Shown in pieces: positions 32,178-41,493 of a DNA stretch of 64,000 nt. The notes under the pieces are model-generated. The model had not been told where the DNA came from. It saw only the letters and a program-made list of their open reading frames with translations, and searched no databases. A program made the translations under genes and the position numbers. The stretch lies in NCBI GenBank assembly GCA_043228905.1, contig JBHGNT010000001.1, positions 21,700,001 through 21,764,000 of the forward strand, in the 5' to 3' direction. Every line of letters starts with the position of its first letter. The stretch's first letter is position 1. This DNA comes from Azolla caroliniana (Eukaryota > Polypodiophyta).

Positions 32178-34328
32178 TCACACTGTTAGGAATTGGACCG
32201 ATCTTTGGTTGTCAAGACTCTTTATTCGTGCGAAGGCTGCTCCATTATCGAACACTTTGGTCTCCATCCGAGATGATGTGATATAAGGTTGCCCTAGGAT
32301 GACAGGATGCGATGCCGATTCTTGTACGAAGAAGTGTTGATCCATCTCCACATCCTCGATCGTGACTTTGACATTGGGACAAGCTCCGTACAAGTCCTCC
32401 GTAGACTTTGTTGCCGCGCGAATCTTCCATCCGTGGTTTGTATTGATTGGCCATCTTCCCTTTTTGTAGAAGTCGGTTGACATGAGGTTGATCTCCGAGC
32501 CGTGGTCGATCAAGGCTACGACGGTCTCTTTCTTCTCCCCGATCTTCACCGGCGTCTCCGTTGTCGCTCGTGCCCAATGAGGTCGAGTGTAGTGGCTGTC
32601 CACCATATCTTCATCGATTTCGTCTCTTGCCATCGTTATGGCATTCGTTTTTGCTTTCTGCGGCTTCTCTTCTTCCTCATCCGATTGTTGTCTCTTTCTC
32701 TTTACAAGGTCCACGATCGTGTCATGGAACTCCTTCTTTGTAATGCCAAGCAATTCCCTCAAGGACAAAGTTACGTGGCTATCAAGAACGCGTTCTTCGA
32801 GAATCTTCTTTAGGTCCGTCGTCTGCTCTATGTCCGACCTTAGCTTATAGGTAGGTATGGTCCTTGTCCTCCGAGTGGGGTCTTCAACACCAACCTTCAC
32901 GGGCCGACCCATTTCTTCAACTCGTATGCTCGGCTCCCCTTTTCGGCTTGACTCTCGTTCCTCCGTTTGTAAAGGTCGACTCGTCTCCGCATCGTCCTTC
33001 TTTTTCGCGTTCCTTGTTTCATGTCTTTTTGATGGGCCTTGCTCTTCTATTCTCTTTCTCTTTTCTTCGACGAACACCTCGTGGTTGTCGCACATCACCT
33101 CTGCGAGTATGGTGTTGTCGTCCACCGGATCCGACCACCCGGTTATGCTTTGCACGTTTCGGTCCGCAAGCTCTACCTCGTTCGATGTGACTTTTCCCTT
33201 CTTCTCATATTCGAGAACGGAAGTCCAAAACTTTGCTCCCGCTCTAGCAGCTTCAGTCTTGTCTTTCCCGACTCTTATTCCGGCCGACGCAGCATAGTGC
33301 ATCGCATCCACATGAGTCGCATCGGCATCCTCCATAGATTTCTTCATTCCTCCTCTTCCGAAATTCACCCGTAGGGGTCTTCTAGTCTCGCTTGAGCAGA
33401 TCATGTTGTCCTCTATGTATACGATATTTTGTCGAATCGCCTCTCGAAGGCTCGCACAATCCCTTCTCATGTGGTCCATGCTATCGCACCACACGCATCT
33501 AAAGGGTTCTTTCCCTTTAGGGCCCCGACGATTCATGTTGGCTAGAGTGACCTTCTCGAACTTCTTCGCTAGCTCTTCAATGATGTCGTCATCAATCTTC
33601 TTTTCTTCCACGTTACTTTGTCTTGGCGGCTCAGCTACTTTCGGCGGTCTTGCTTTCTCCGTGGTAGTCGGTCCCGTCAAGTCGGTGTCATCAACCCATT
33701 GGCGACGCTTGTCGAGCCTATTGCATGCCCGCTTCATCGCGATCCAGTCCGCTACGAGCCCATTTGCTTGGGTATCATCTTCGAGAAGAGTCCCCAACTC
33801 CCGTCTATCCTTTATGTCCACGGCCTTCAAGAAGTACAAAGTCTTCTCCTCTTCAAGCAATACTTGGTCCGTATTGGGGAGACGACTAAACATCTGGTCG
33901 AATTCGTCATACACCCTCGAGACGCTCATCTTCTTATTCTTCTTCTCTATCCACTTCATCAGGGCATGTCGAGTCATCCTCGTTGAGTCTTCAGTCACAA
34001 ACTCCGCTAGTATCGTTTTCTCGAACTCGGACCATATTGTCTTTCCTTCTTGAAGCTCGATGACGCATCTTTGAATGTTGTTGGCGACAACTCTCTTGAA
34101 GCTTGCGATTTGACGTGCCTCGGACACGTCCCTTTGATTCATCTCCCTCTTATATGCATCAAGGAACTTCGTAACGTTCCTTCCATCGAATTGGCCCTCG
34201 AGCTCTACGACACGATCAACAGCCTTCTCCACGCTCGCGTCGTTGTCTCGAGATCTCATCATTTGCTCGACGATTAGCATCATCCTTTCGAGTTCTCCTG
34301 CTTGGTTGCTTGAGGACGCCATCTCCAA
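32178..34328 (-). CDS. R gag-protease polyprotein
   Basis: 716 codons, intact. The ATG at 34328 lies 36 bases after the primer site. Capsid region approximately residues 1-210 (FDQMFSRLPNTDQVLLEEE, LYFLKAVDIKDRR). Zinc knuckle CVWCDSMDHMRRDC at about residue 280 (C-x2-C-x4-H-x4-C). Charged linker 400-480. Retropepsin around residue 610: VVALIDHGSEINLMS, with D-H-G in place of D-T/S-G, and the later hydrophobic block HPVILGQPYI corresponding to the usual I-L-G flap-side motif. The same D-H-G is kept in both X-borne copies, so it is a lineage trait, not decay. It packages RNA and processes the polyprotein. Confidence 0.9.
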   Translation of the reverse strand: MEMASSSNQAGELERMMLIVEQMMRSRDNDASVEKAVDRVVELEGQFDGRNVTKFLDAYKREMNQRDVSEARQIASFKRVVANNIQRCVIELQEGKTIWSEFEKTILAEFVTEDSTRMTRHALMKWIEKKNKKMSVSRVYDEFDQMFSRLPNTDQVLLEEEKTLYFLKAVDIKDRRELGTLLEDDTQANGLVADWIAMKRACNRLDKRRQWVDDTDLTGPTTTEKARPPKVAEPPRQSNVEEKKIDDDIIEELAKKFEKVTLANMNRRGPKGKEPFRCVWCDSMDHMRRDCASLREAIRQNIVYIEDNMICSSETRRPLRVNFGRGGMKKSMEDADATHVDAMHYAASAGIRVGKDKTEAARAGAKFWTSVLEYEKKGKVTSNEVELADRNVQSITGWSDPVDDNTILAEVMCDNHEVFVEEKRKRIEEQGPSKRHETRNAKKKDDAETSRPLQTEERESSRKGEPSIRVEEMGRPVKVGVEDPTRRTRTIPTYKLRSDIEQTTDLKKILEERVLDSHVTLSLRELLGITKKEFHDTIVDLVKRKRQQSDEEEEKPQKAKTNAITMARDEIDEDMVDSHYTRPHWARATTETPVKIGEKKETVVALIDHGSEINLMSTDFYKKGRWPINTNHGWKIRAATKSTEDLYGACPNVKVTIEDVEMDQHFFVQESASHPVILGQPYITSSRMETKVFDNGAAFARIKSLDNQRSVQFLTV

Positions 34329-34363
34329 GTATTAATCTCGACTTGATCCTTCCTACCGCCTCT

Positions 34364-34381
34364 TTCACGTCGGGTTCACCA
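34364..34381 (-). other. R primer-binding site (tRNA-Trp type)
   Basis: Minus strand TGGTGAACCCGACGTGAA, eight bases inside the 5' LTR. It is the intact form of the primer site shared by N1 and the X-borne copies. It matches the 3' end of plant tRNA-Trp(CCA) as I remember it. Confidence 0.65.
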
Positions 34382-34389
34382 CTTTATTA

Positions 34390-35412
34390 TGTCGTGAAGA
34401 TCCGTCACTACGCGCGGATCGTGAGGCGGAACCGCCGGGGTTCTGGACCGGAAGGATTTAGAGTCGATACAAGCTTTGGCGAGAAAGTACTTAAGATAGA
34501 TTGGGAAAGAGAGAAGTTGAGATTACACAATTGATTTGATAACGAGTTTCTTCCTCTTAATTTTCATACAAAAAAAAACTGTGTTTTTCTCCTCCCCCTT
34601 CCCTCTTTTATAGATGCTCTCATGCATATGATACATGTGAGGGTACAAGACATGCATAAATTGCATGTTTGCCATTTGGCGCTTAAGTATTACATGTGGT
34701 GCATGCTAACCATGTCACTCATTTTAGCACTCATGGATGAGAATTTACATGTAAAAGTACAATGATAGAAATATAATTTCAACTAAATACTATGGCTTAA
34801 TGGTAAGCCATTTGACTCCTAACTTGGAGGTGCAAGGTTCAAATCCATACTTGCCCTCCTTGTATATGTAAATATGTATATATTTTTATATATTTATTTT
34901 ATCTAGTCGCCGGTTCGCCGGATACCGGTGCCGCCGCCGGATGCCGACGCCGACGCTGGATGCCGAATACCGGTGCCGCATGTCGCCGCCGGATTGCCGT
35001 CGGATGCCGTCGGATCACCGGCTCCATCGCCGGTCCGGTTTTGGTTGGCCAAAACCCTTTTCGAGTAGCTAGCCACCTCCACTCTAAGTTCAAGCTACCT
35101 TGAACTCTCTATGCTCCACACATAGACACAAAGATAATATCTTTTGGTCCACCTTATATATAATGAGAGCCGTATTTGTCGTGCCTATGTGGGATATCTC
35201 ACAATTTTCTCTTTTCTTTTTACAAACTTTATACCCTCATATCTTGACATTTAGTTGTCCATTTCTCGTGTAATAAAGTGCATTCGAAACCTCCATCATT
35301 TTGTACTTAGATATTAAAAATGTTATCTTCACAATTATTGTATTACATGATTCATACTCGATTTTGTACGTTTTATGGGATTTTCACACTATTGCCGAAA
35401 ATCTTCACGAAA
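34390..35412 (-). repeat. R 5' LTR
   Basis: 1023 bp, TGTCGTGAAGAT to ATCTTCACGAAA; the terminal GACA has become GAAA. The target copy GCGG follows. The tRNA-like block is at 34791-34863. Nearly identical to 27799-28822 apart from an 18-bp indel near 34700 and a deletion of about 20 bp in a CCGGTGCCG-rich run near 34970. Confidence 0.92.
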
Positions 35413-36300
35413 GCGGGGAGAGCGGGGTAGAGTCTCCACTACTCGCCGGTTCCTCATCCGACTGGTCACTTTGAACCAGTCGCTTGTTCAGTCCACTCAA
35501 CTGAAACGATTCTGGACTCTCTTCTAGAGTCTCAAGCTCATCATCTTCTATCTGGACCAGTTCAGGCTCACTGGCCTCATCCTCCGGGATAGGGTCGGAG
35601 TCGGAAGTCGGAGTCGGTGGAGAGTACGTTGATGTCATCTCGTCGAACTCAATATCTCAGCTTACTCAGACCTGCTTCGTCCGGGGGTTATAGCACTTAT
35701 ACCCCTTCTGCTCATGCGAGTAACCGACCAGGATACACTTCTCTGACTTCGGTTCAAGTTTCCTCCGCTTCTCATCTGGTACATGCACATATGCTATGTT
35801 GCTGAATATCCGAAGGTGTCTCAAATTCGGCTTGCGCCCAAAATACAGCTCATGTGCTGACACCTTGTCACTGATCCAGTTTTAGATGTAGACGGTCGTC
35901 AGGACCGCCTCAGCCCAGTAGAATTGGGGCATGCTCTTCTCCTTTAGCATTACCCTTGTTGCGTCGACAATCAACCGGTTTTTCCTCTCAGCCACACCGT
36001 TTTGTTCCGGTGTGTACCTGCAGTTGAATTCTCTCTGAATTCCCTTTTGCTGCAGATAACTGTTGAATTGGCCGGAAAAGTATTCTTTTCCGCCATTCGA
36101 CCGCAGGCACTTCATCTTCCTCTCTATTTCCCATTGAACCAAGCTTTGAAGGTTCCGGAAACACTCGAAGACTTCGCTCTTCCTCTCGATGAGGTAGATC
36201 CACGTGTGCTGGTTGTAGTCATCGATGAAGGAGCTGAAGTATCGACTCCCGCCAAGACTAACATTCTCTGTCGGTCCCCATACATCCAAATGGATTAGGT
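35413..36300 (-). pseudogene. Q integrase and linker
   Basis: Frames 35405-35638 (acidic linker, PTPTSDSDPIPEDEASEPEL), 35666-35863 (RIFSNIAYVHVPDEKRRKLE, CILVGYSHEQKGYKCYNP) and 35882-36289 (MDVWGPTENVSLGGSRYF, FIDDYNQHTWIY). The expected second catalytic block SDNGGEY reads RSNGGKEYFS, so the Asp is lost. C-terminal to it: RYTPEQNGVAERKNR. Stops separate the three frames. Confidence 0.82.
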
Positions 36301-37060
36301 CGAGCTTGTTACGGCTCCGGTTTCATTCGGTGGGGAATGGAAGCCGGTGTTGCTTCCCGAGTTGGCAAGCTTCACAAATTTCGACCTTCCGGCCGCTAAA
36401 TTTTGGCAAACCGAAAACGACTTGTTTCGATTGCAAGTCTTGAAGCCTCTTGATAATTGACATGGCCGATCCGCTTGTGTCAGAGATCTATGTCTGATTC
36501 AATATTCTGTCCTTTGACAAACAAGGCGATGCCGACGTCGTTTGTGTCGAGGATGAACATCCTCCCATCTCTGCGCCCTTGTACAATAATCTGGCCTTCT
36601 TCCTCGATGAAGCACCCGAGGTGCGTAAACCGCACCTACATTCCCTGGTTGACGATGTGTCCGACCGATACCAGGTTCTTTGTGATAATCGGAACATGTA
36701 GTACATTCATCAGCTTTCCCTTTTGTCCGACATGGCTTAAAGGGACTTCTCTGACATGCACAATCCGGTGAGGGGTGTTGTCTCCGGTTTCGACAATCCT
36801 CGGTTGTTCCGATTTTTTCAAAAAGGAGAACCACTCTTCATATCTCGTCATGTGGTTGGACACTCCGGAATCAACATACTTCCTCCAATTTGGAAGTAGT
36901 CTTCTTCATCGAGTTAGCCTTGTGCTTCATCACGAAGGTTGGCCCTTTACCAGTCTTCCCAGTTCTGGATCCTTTCGATCCTTCTACGTAGTGCGAGCTT
37001 TGTCGGTTTTCCCGGCTGGTTTTGCCGGATCCGGATTTGTCCGAATCGGCGCGCTTCTTC
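36301..37060 (-). pseudogene. Q protease and pre-integrase
   Basis: Read through several frames: protease YVDSGVSNHMTRYEEWFSFL (36840-36890; D-S-G intact), the block HIVNQGM and pre-integrase residues IDLWHKRI-like near 36470. Frameshifts near 36620 and 36880 break it. Confidence 0.7.
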
Positions 37061-37987
37061 TAGCACTCGCTTTCCCTGTGGCCCTTTCTGCCATAGTACC
37101 AGCATTCCGTTTCAGCTTCTCCTTGCCGGCTTCCGGTGCCGCTTTGACTCCCCCTGCTTGTGGAGGGTCTGGAACTGTTGTCGGCACCATCTCTGTGCCT
37201 TCGGTTCTGCTCTTGCCGACCACCTCCATTGCGTGCCAACCCACCTCTTCCACCACGTCCATGGGGCCGATCTGTCTCCGTGTACAACATTTGACTGTCC
37301 AATTGAGTGGTCCTGGACCCACTCCCGTGGTTTTCTTCGATCATCAGCATTGATTGCAAGTCGAAGAAGAACGGTGGCTTCTCTCGGTTGTAGATTGTTG
37401 TCTGGATTGGCCCGTAGCTTTGCGCTAGACTACCAAGGCAAATTTGTACCATCTCCTCTTCGTCCACTGTCACGTTGATGGACCCGAGTGCATCACAAAT
37501 CTCCTTTATTTTGGTGGTGTAATCCGTAACCAACATGTCTCTTTGTTGGATGTTGTTCAACCCTTGTCGGAGCTGCAACTTACGGGCTGTGGTACTCACG
37601 GCAAAAATCTTCCTCAGATTTCCCCAGGCCTCCTTCGACATTTTTGCATCCTTTATGTAGCCGAGCATCTGGTCGTGCACAAAGGACACGAGGCAGTACA
37701 ATACTCGGCTCGCTCCTTGCTCCCATATCGGGAAGTCCTCGTGTGCCAGCTCCGGCGCTACCTCGTTCGTTCCTTCCACAAAGCTCCAATATCCATGCCC
37801 CAACAACTACTAGTGCATCTTGTATGACCAGGACGCGTAGTTGCTCCGATCGAGCTTCTCTGTCAGAAGTGAACTCGTCATTTCTCTGTCCATATCTTCT
37901 CTCTGTTTGTTGTTATCGAGTTCTAGGGTTCGTCTACGAAAGCAAGTGTCGGTTGCAGAGGTTCTCAACCCTCGCGCTCTGATACCA
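37060..37987 (-). pseudogene. Q gag and primer site
   Basis: Frame 37060-37806 encodes copia gag: VLYCLVSFVHDQMLGYIKDA, WGNLRKIFAVSTTARKLQLR, ICDALGSINVTVDEEEMVQI and a terminal zinc knuckle in which the second Cys is Tyr (CWYYGRKGHRESEC). The N-terminus continues to about 37885 in another frame. The minus strand TGGTATCAGAGC (37976-37987) is the iMet primer site abutting the LTR at 37988. Homologous gags: 52140-53310, 57111-58020, 60360-61320. Confidence 0.85.
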
Positions 37988-38354
37988 TGTCAATGTTAAC
38001 GTGCGGAAGTGTTAGACAGAACCGGCTCAACCGGATAGCAACAGAGAATAAGATGAAGGTTTAATGGAGAAGTTTAATACACAGAGAGTATACGCGGGAG
38101 AGATAGAGAGAGCACAACGTAAATGTAGATTCAAAAATAATAAAAACACTTTGTACATAGAGTGTGCTCAAAGAACACTTTTATACAAGTCTATAAAGAA
38201 CTGACAGAAGTAATGACAAGTACTTCAATATTCTTACGTGCAACTAACACTAACTACGAGACCATGATTACCTAGTAGTCTAGGTTACTACTAGGCATCT
38301 GATTCGCACTCGAATCCGTCTCTTCGATCCGGCCAGTTGTATCTGGATACATCA
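37988..38354 (-). repeat. Q 5' LTR, truncated
   Basis: Aligns with 24870-25236 from TGTCAATGTTAAC through CCAGTTGTATCTGGATA, then stops. The last roughly 100 bp of the partner are absent and P RT sequence follows directly. No target copy can be matched with the left side (GATAT before 24870). Confidence 0.82.
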
Positions 38355-38640
38355 TCCTTTACGGCTTAAAACAAGCGTTGACGATGTGGTACCCGAAGTT
38401 CAACTCCTACATCAGGCAACTTGGCTACCAACGGTCCGACTTTGATCCATTTATGTATATTCAGCAATTAGTCGACGAGTCCCAAATCTATCTGATCCTA
38501 TATGGCGATGACATGTTGATTGTAGGAAGCAATCAAGCAAAAATCGAAAAATTAAAGGGGAGCCTTCACGACAAGTTCGCGATAAAGGAACTCGAACAAG
38601 CCCGACATATATTGGGCATGTGGATAGAGCAAAATTAAAA
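38355..38640 (+). pseudogene. P reverse transcriptase, palm part
   Basis: Begins near LYGLKQALTMWYPKFNSYIR and includes SDFDPFMYIQQL, LILYGDDMLIVGSN (Y-G-D-D where Y-V-D-D is usual) and KFAIKELEQARHILGMWIEQ. The frame ends at 38636. It completes the P RT begun at 24578, with about 80 residues lost at the Q insertion. Beyond 38640 copia similarity stops. Confidence 0.8.
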
Positions 38641-38984
38641 GACAACTTTTTATCCTCATGTAGCATAAATGTGTGTCTGGCCATATATAATACAATCCTC
38701 ATGAAGTAAATGTAAGTGAGCTCTTCTATTTACCACCAAGAAAAGCCTTGGGTGTCCAAAATGGGTTGCCATGGGACAATGTTGCACTTGAGTTGTTGGA
38801 CAACGCCTCAATCTGTGTCTAGTGGCTAGAGAGGGGGATCCTAAGAACAAAAGTAGGATAGGAAAATGGGCCCGAGAGTAGGGTTGGATGCAAGTAATTA
38901 ACCCAACAAAAGGTTAGGGGAAGGTAACCACAAATAATGAGATGGTAATCTCAGAGAAAGAAAGAAAGAAAGAAATTTTAACGA
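38641..38984. other. Unassigned spacer
   Basis: No convincing coding similarity, LTR end or structured RNA seen. It may contain part of an older element. Ends with short AAAG repeats (38956-38974). Confidence 0.4.
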
Positions 38985-39036
38985 GAGATATAGATAGATT
39001 TTATTATCAATATCATCTTTGGATCTCAAATGTGAC

Positions 39037-39040
<4 letters not shown>
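38985..39040 (-). repeat. LINE 3' end fragment
   Basis: Minus strand: AGGTCACATTTGAGATCC, then AAAGATGATATTGATAATAA, then ATCTATCTATAT. It matches the hairpin, spacer and tetranucleotide tail order of L1m (12626-12676). It ends against an (AG)n run at 39041-39068. Probably a severely 5'-truncated LINE copy. Confidence 0.55.
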
Positions 39041-39074
<34 letters not shown>

Positions 39075-40153
39075 ATATCCACATAAAAAATATAATTATA
39101 TCACTCCCAACCACCCTGTTTCCATTAGGATTGAATGCCTACCAAACAAGGATGGCCTTGGAACTTGTTTTGTTTTACCTAAAAATAATAAGAAAACATT
39201 TTCAAGAAGTTGCATATCACAAATTTGCACCTACCTTGGGCCTTGTTTACTAGTTGGGAAAACTAAATGCATCTTCAAACACTACTATTTTTACATTTAT
39301 TTGCAATTCTCTCTGCTCTCTAAATAGAAAGCATGAGTCAATTCATGAGAAAATAAATTTCCAATGAAAAAATCACAAATTTCAACAAGTAAATTTCATT
39401 GAACCAGTTTTGCATTAATTCATTTCTCATGTGCTTCAATAATCCCTATCATCATCCAGCTGGAGATAATGCGAATTTCTACTCACAGTGCTTGCTCAAT
39501 CACTAAAACTTCGCAATTCATTTGTATGTCCTTCATATCACACCTCATTATCCATCAATTCTTCAATTAAATAGAGTTCCAATAATAAATCTTTAATAAC
39601 CTGCATTCTTTTTCCACATCCCTGGCATTTCACTTTCTCCAATAATCCCATTTGTCAAAAAGACTCTTAAGAAAATGCAAATTTCCACCACCAAAATGAT
39701 CTTTGCATCCCTTAATTTTCAGTTTCTTTGCTTTTTTTACATTTCAGTTACTTTGCCATTTCTACCAAGAATGTCTCTTCCATCACCACATGCTTTTTTT
39801 TCCTTTCAGTTTCTTTGCATTTGCCAATCTTAGACACTATGGGAAGAACTTCAACAGTTAAATTTTCACATTCATTTCCATGCCCTTAGCATTTTGCAGC
39901 TTTAGGAGTCAGTTCCATTGGTCATAAGATTTGATAAAAAAATGCATCCTCAAAAACCAAGTTGTTGCATTTTCATTTCCATGACCCTCTTGCCCCTGCA
40001 TTGTATATTATATGATCTGCGCTATATTTGCAATCATCTACAAACAATGCCTCTTGAATCACGAAATTCAATGTCATTTTATGTCCTTATCGACTTTTTT
40101 GCTTTTCATTTCGAAAACATCAATTGCTATTTCATCTCCTGAAAACTTTCGTA
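39041..40153. other. AT-rich 3' flank of the mTERF gene
   Basis: Starts with an (AG)n microsatellite (39041-39068). The rest is AT-rich with loosely repeated phrases such as TTTCAGTTTCTTTGC (near 39715, 39805) and CATTTTCATTTCCATG. No coding frame of note and no transposon similarity seen. It would contain the 3' UTR and terminator of the minus-strand mTERF gene; poly(A) signals cannot be singled out. Confidence 0.45.
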
Positions 40154-41152
40154 TCATTTCTTTCCACAATTCTCTATGTATTCTTTATAAACCCGCGGAC
40201 CATCAGCATGACACTCAACAAACTTGCATTGGAACTGCTTCTCCGACATTGACATGATGTAATCAAGCTTGAAAATCCTTCTGACGATCCGTTTTGATGT
40301 GATCCACTGATGCATCATATACCTTGGCCTCAAATGTGAATCCAAATCATAAAGCATAAAAGACGAATACTTGAAAAGCTCCTCAATAGAAAAGCAAAGG
40401 TTATGCAAAAGATAACCAATCTTTCTCGCTGTTTCTACGGGATCTTGAAGAAAAATTGTAGGTTGAATCCTCATAAACTTATATGCATAATTTTGTGAGA
40501 GTCCATGGTTGATGAATATACGAAGAATTAATTCTAGGTCTTCTTTGTTTTTTTTCAAAACATAGGTTAGTGCTTTAACCATTAGCTTTGTATTCCTCTT
40601 AAAACCACATTTAAGCAAGAAACTGATTTGATCTTGGAATTTTCCTTTCTCTTTGCTAATGGTTAAGAGGGACGGCCAAGAAACAACGGATTCGGCCACA
40701 AGATGCTTTCCGATTACAGACTCTAGAAGAAAAGTGGGTTCTTTTATCTCTTTATTCAGATCTAAATTAAGAATCTGAGGGTAGGACAAAAGGATCTTGG
40801 AGAATCCATCCATCGTGAGGCCAAATGTTTGAAAGAAACCAAAAATCTCCGCACACTCTGAAGAAGAGGAAAGATGTGGAGACGATTGAGAAGGAATAAC
40901 GGGCATAGCATGGAAGAATCCCGAGAGATTGGCGTTTCTTTTGTCTCCTATTTCTTCCGAGAAACTAAGGTTTCTTTTGACTCTGAGTCTGTCTTCTTCC
41001 TTGCTTTCCTCTCCTCTTCCTTCTTCTGCTCCAAGAGTTGCGGTGGTACCACTGCTATAAAAACCATAGCTGCATCTGCAGTGCAGCCCATAGCTACTTA
41101 CGCATCTGATTTGGGGGAGGTTAGCAGCAACAAGCCTCAAGCATATATCCAT
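40154..41152 (-). CDS. mTERF-domain protein (organellar)
   Basis: 332 codons, intronless and uninterrupted, the only clearly host-type complete gene here. The N-terminus (MDICLRLVAANLPQIRCVSS...) is basic and Ser/Cys-rich with no acidic residue for about 40 residues, like an organellar transit peptide. From about residue 108 there are repeated two-helix units typical of plant mTERF repeats: FGLTMDGFSKILLSYPQIL, VVSWPSLLTIS, ISFLLKCGFKRNTKLMVKA and HGLSQNYAYKFMRIQPTIFL. The end (MSEKQFQCKFVECHAD) matches the common mTERF C-terminus. Such proteins bind nucleic acid in mitochondria or plastids and affect transcription or splicing. Which subfamily, and whether mitochondrion or plastid, cannot be decided. 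Base composition is unlike the surrounding retrotransposons. Confidence 0.82.
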   Translation of the reverse strand: MDICLRLVAANLPQIRCVSSYGLHCRCSYGFYSSGTTATLGAEEGRGEESKEEDRLRVKRNLSFSEEIGDKRNANLSGFFHAMPVIPSQSSPHLSSSSECAEIFGFFQTFGLTMDGFSKILLSYPQILNLDLNKEIKEPTFLLESVIGKHLVAESVVSWPSLLTISKEKGKFQDQISFLLKCGFKRNTKLMVKALTYVLKKNKEDLELILRIFINHGLSQNYAYKFMRIQPTIFLQDPVETARKIGYLLHNLCFSIEELFKYSSFMLYDLDSHLRPRYMMHQWITSKRIVRRIFKLDYIMSMSEKQFQCKFVECHADGPRVYKEYIENCGKK

Positions 41153-41256
41153 CAGAAGCTAAAGCTATGCAGGACAGAAGAGACAGGTGGTTTAATGTGC
41201 AGTCTTATCATTTTGTGAAGGCTTTTTTGGTCATGGTGTGTGGATGGATGGGATAA

Positions 41257-41493
41257 GGTTTGTTTGTCACGCGCCTCAATGCCTTCAATGTGAAAACACC
41301 TTCGACTCGTCCGTCCCTCCATTCACATTTCTTTCTTCACACACACACACACACACACACCCCGACTCATCTGAGTCCGTCCATTGAGATTCTTCACTCA
41401 CACTCACTCACCTTGACTCAAATGTGAATGGAGGGACGGACGAGTCGAAGGTGTTTTCACATTGAAGGCATTGAGGCGCGTGACAAACAAACC
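41257..41493. repeat. Perfect 74-bp inverted repeat with 89-bp spacer
   Basis: Arm 1 is 41257-41330 (GGTTTGTTTGTCACGCGCCT...) and arm 2 is 41420-41493, its exact reverse complement over all 74 bases. The spacer (41331-41419) holds a (CA)n run and the first copy of a 60-bp direct repeat. Located about 105 bp upstream of the mTERF start codon, so transcripts from there could fold. Not a known element to me. Confidence 0.95.

Larger units (their letters stand above)
27799..35412 (-). mobile_element. Nearly full-length Ty3-like element R
   Basis: 7614 bp with LTRs 27799-28822 and 34390-35412 and a 4-bp target copy GCGG (27795-27798, 35413-35416). Removing R and one copy rejoins the Q frame, and fragment U (42480-42560) shows the uninterrupted homologous site. 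Order from the right: primer site (tRNA-Trp type), gag-protease (32178-34328), RT (30796-32049), RNase H-integrase (29543-30808), integrase C-terminus with a GPY-type block (28895-29461), polypurine tract. The order RT-RNase H-integrase is Ty3/gypsy. Motif style (FLDDIPIKG, D-H-G protease) is atypical for well-known plant lineages. The LTRs differ by a few indels and point changes. Confidence 0.92.
24870..38354 (-). mobile_element. Ty1/copia element Q, interrupted by R
   Basis: Minus-strand copia with LTRs at 24870-25339 and 37988-38354. Order from the right: primer site (37976-37987), gag with zinc knuckle, protease and integrase (35413-37806), RT and RNase H (25999-27783), an extra reading frame after pol (25684-25998), and the 3' polypurine tract (25341-25350). 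Element R is inserted in the integrase-RT linker with a 4-bp duplication. The right LTR lacks roughly its last 100 bp, and P sequence is missing there too, so a deletion removed this end. LTR divergence by eye is several percent, so Q is older than R. Confidence 0.87.
12000..38640 (+). mobile_element. Ty1/copia element P, in three pieces
   Basis: One + strand copia element in domain order across three pieces: U5 remnant, primer site and gag (12000-12628); gag continuation, protease, integrase and RT N-terminus (about 22266-24869); RT palm with catalytic motif (38355-38640). The first gap is LINE L1m, which carries N1. The second is copia Q, which carries R. Between pieces two and three about 80 residues are missing, so Q's insertion was accompanied or followed by a deletion. 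Stops show P is inactive. No 3' LTR follows 38640. Confidence 0.82.

Noticed and set aside
27799-35412. Endogenous pararetrovirus
   Set aside because: It has two LTRs, a tRNA primer site, target duplication and an integrase after RNase H, which define a Ty3-like retrotransposon. No movement protein or coat-type frame was seen.
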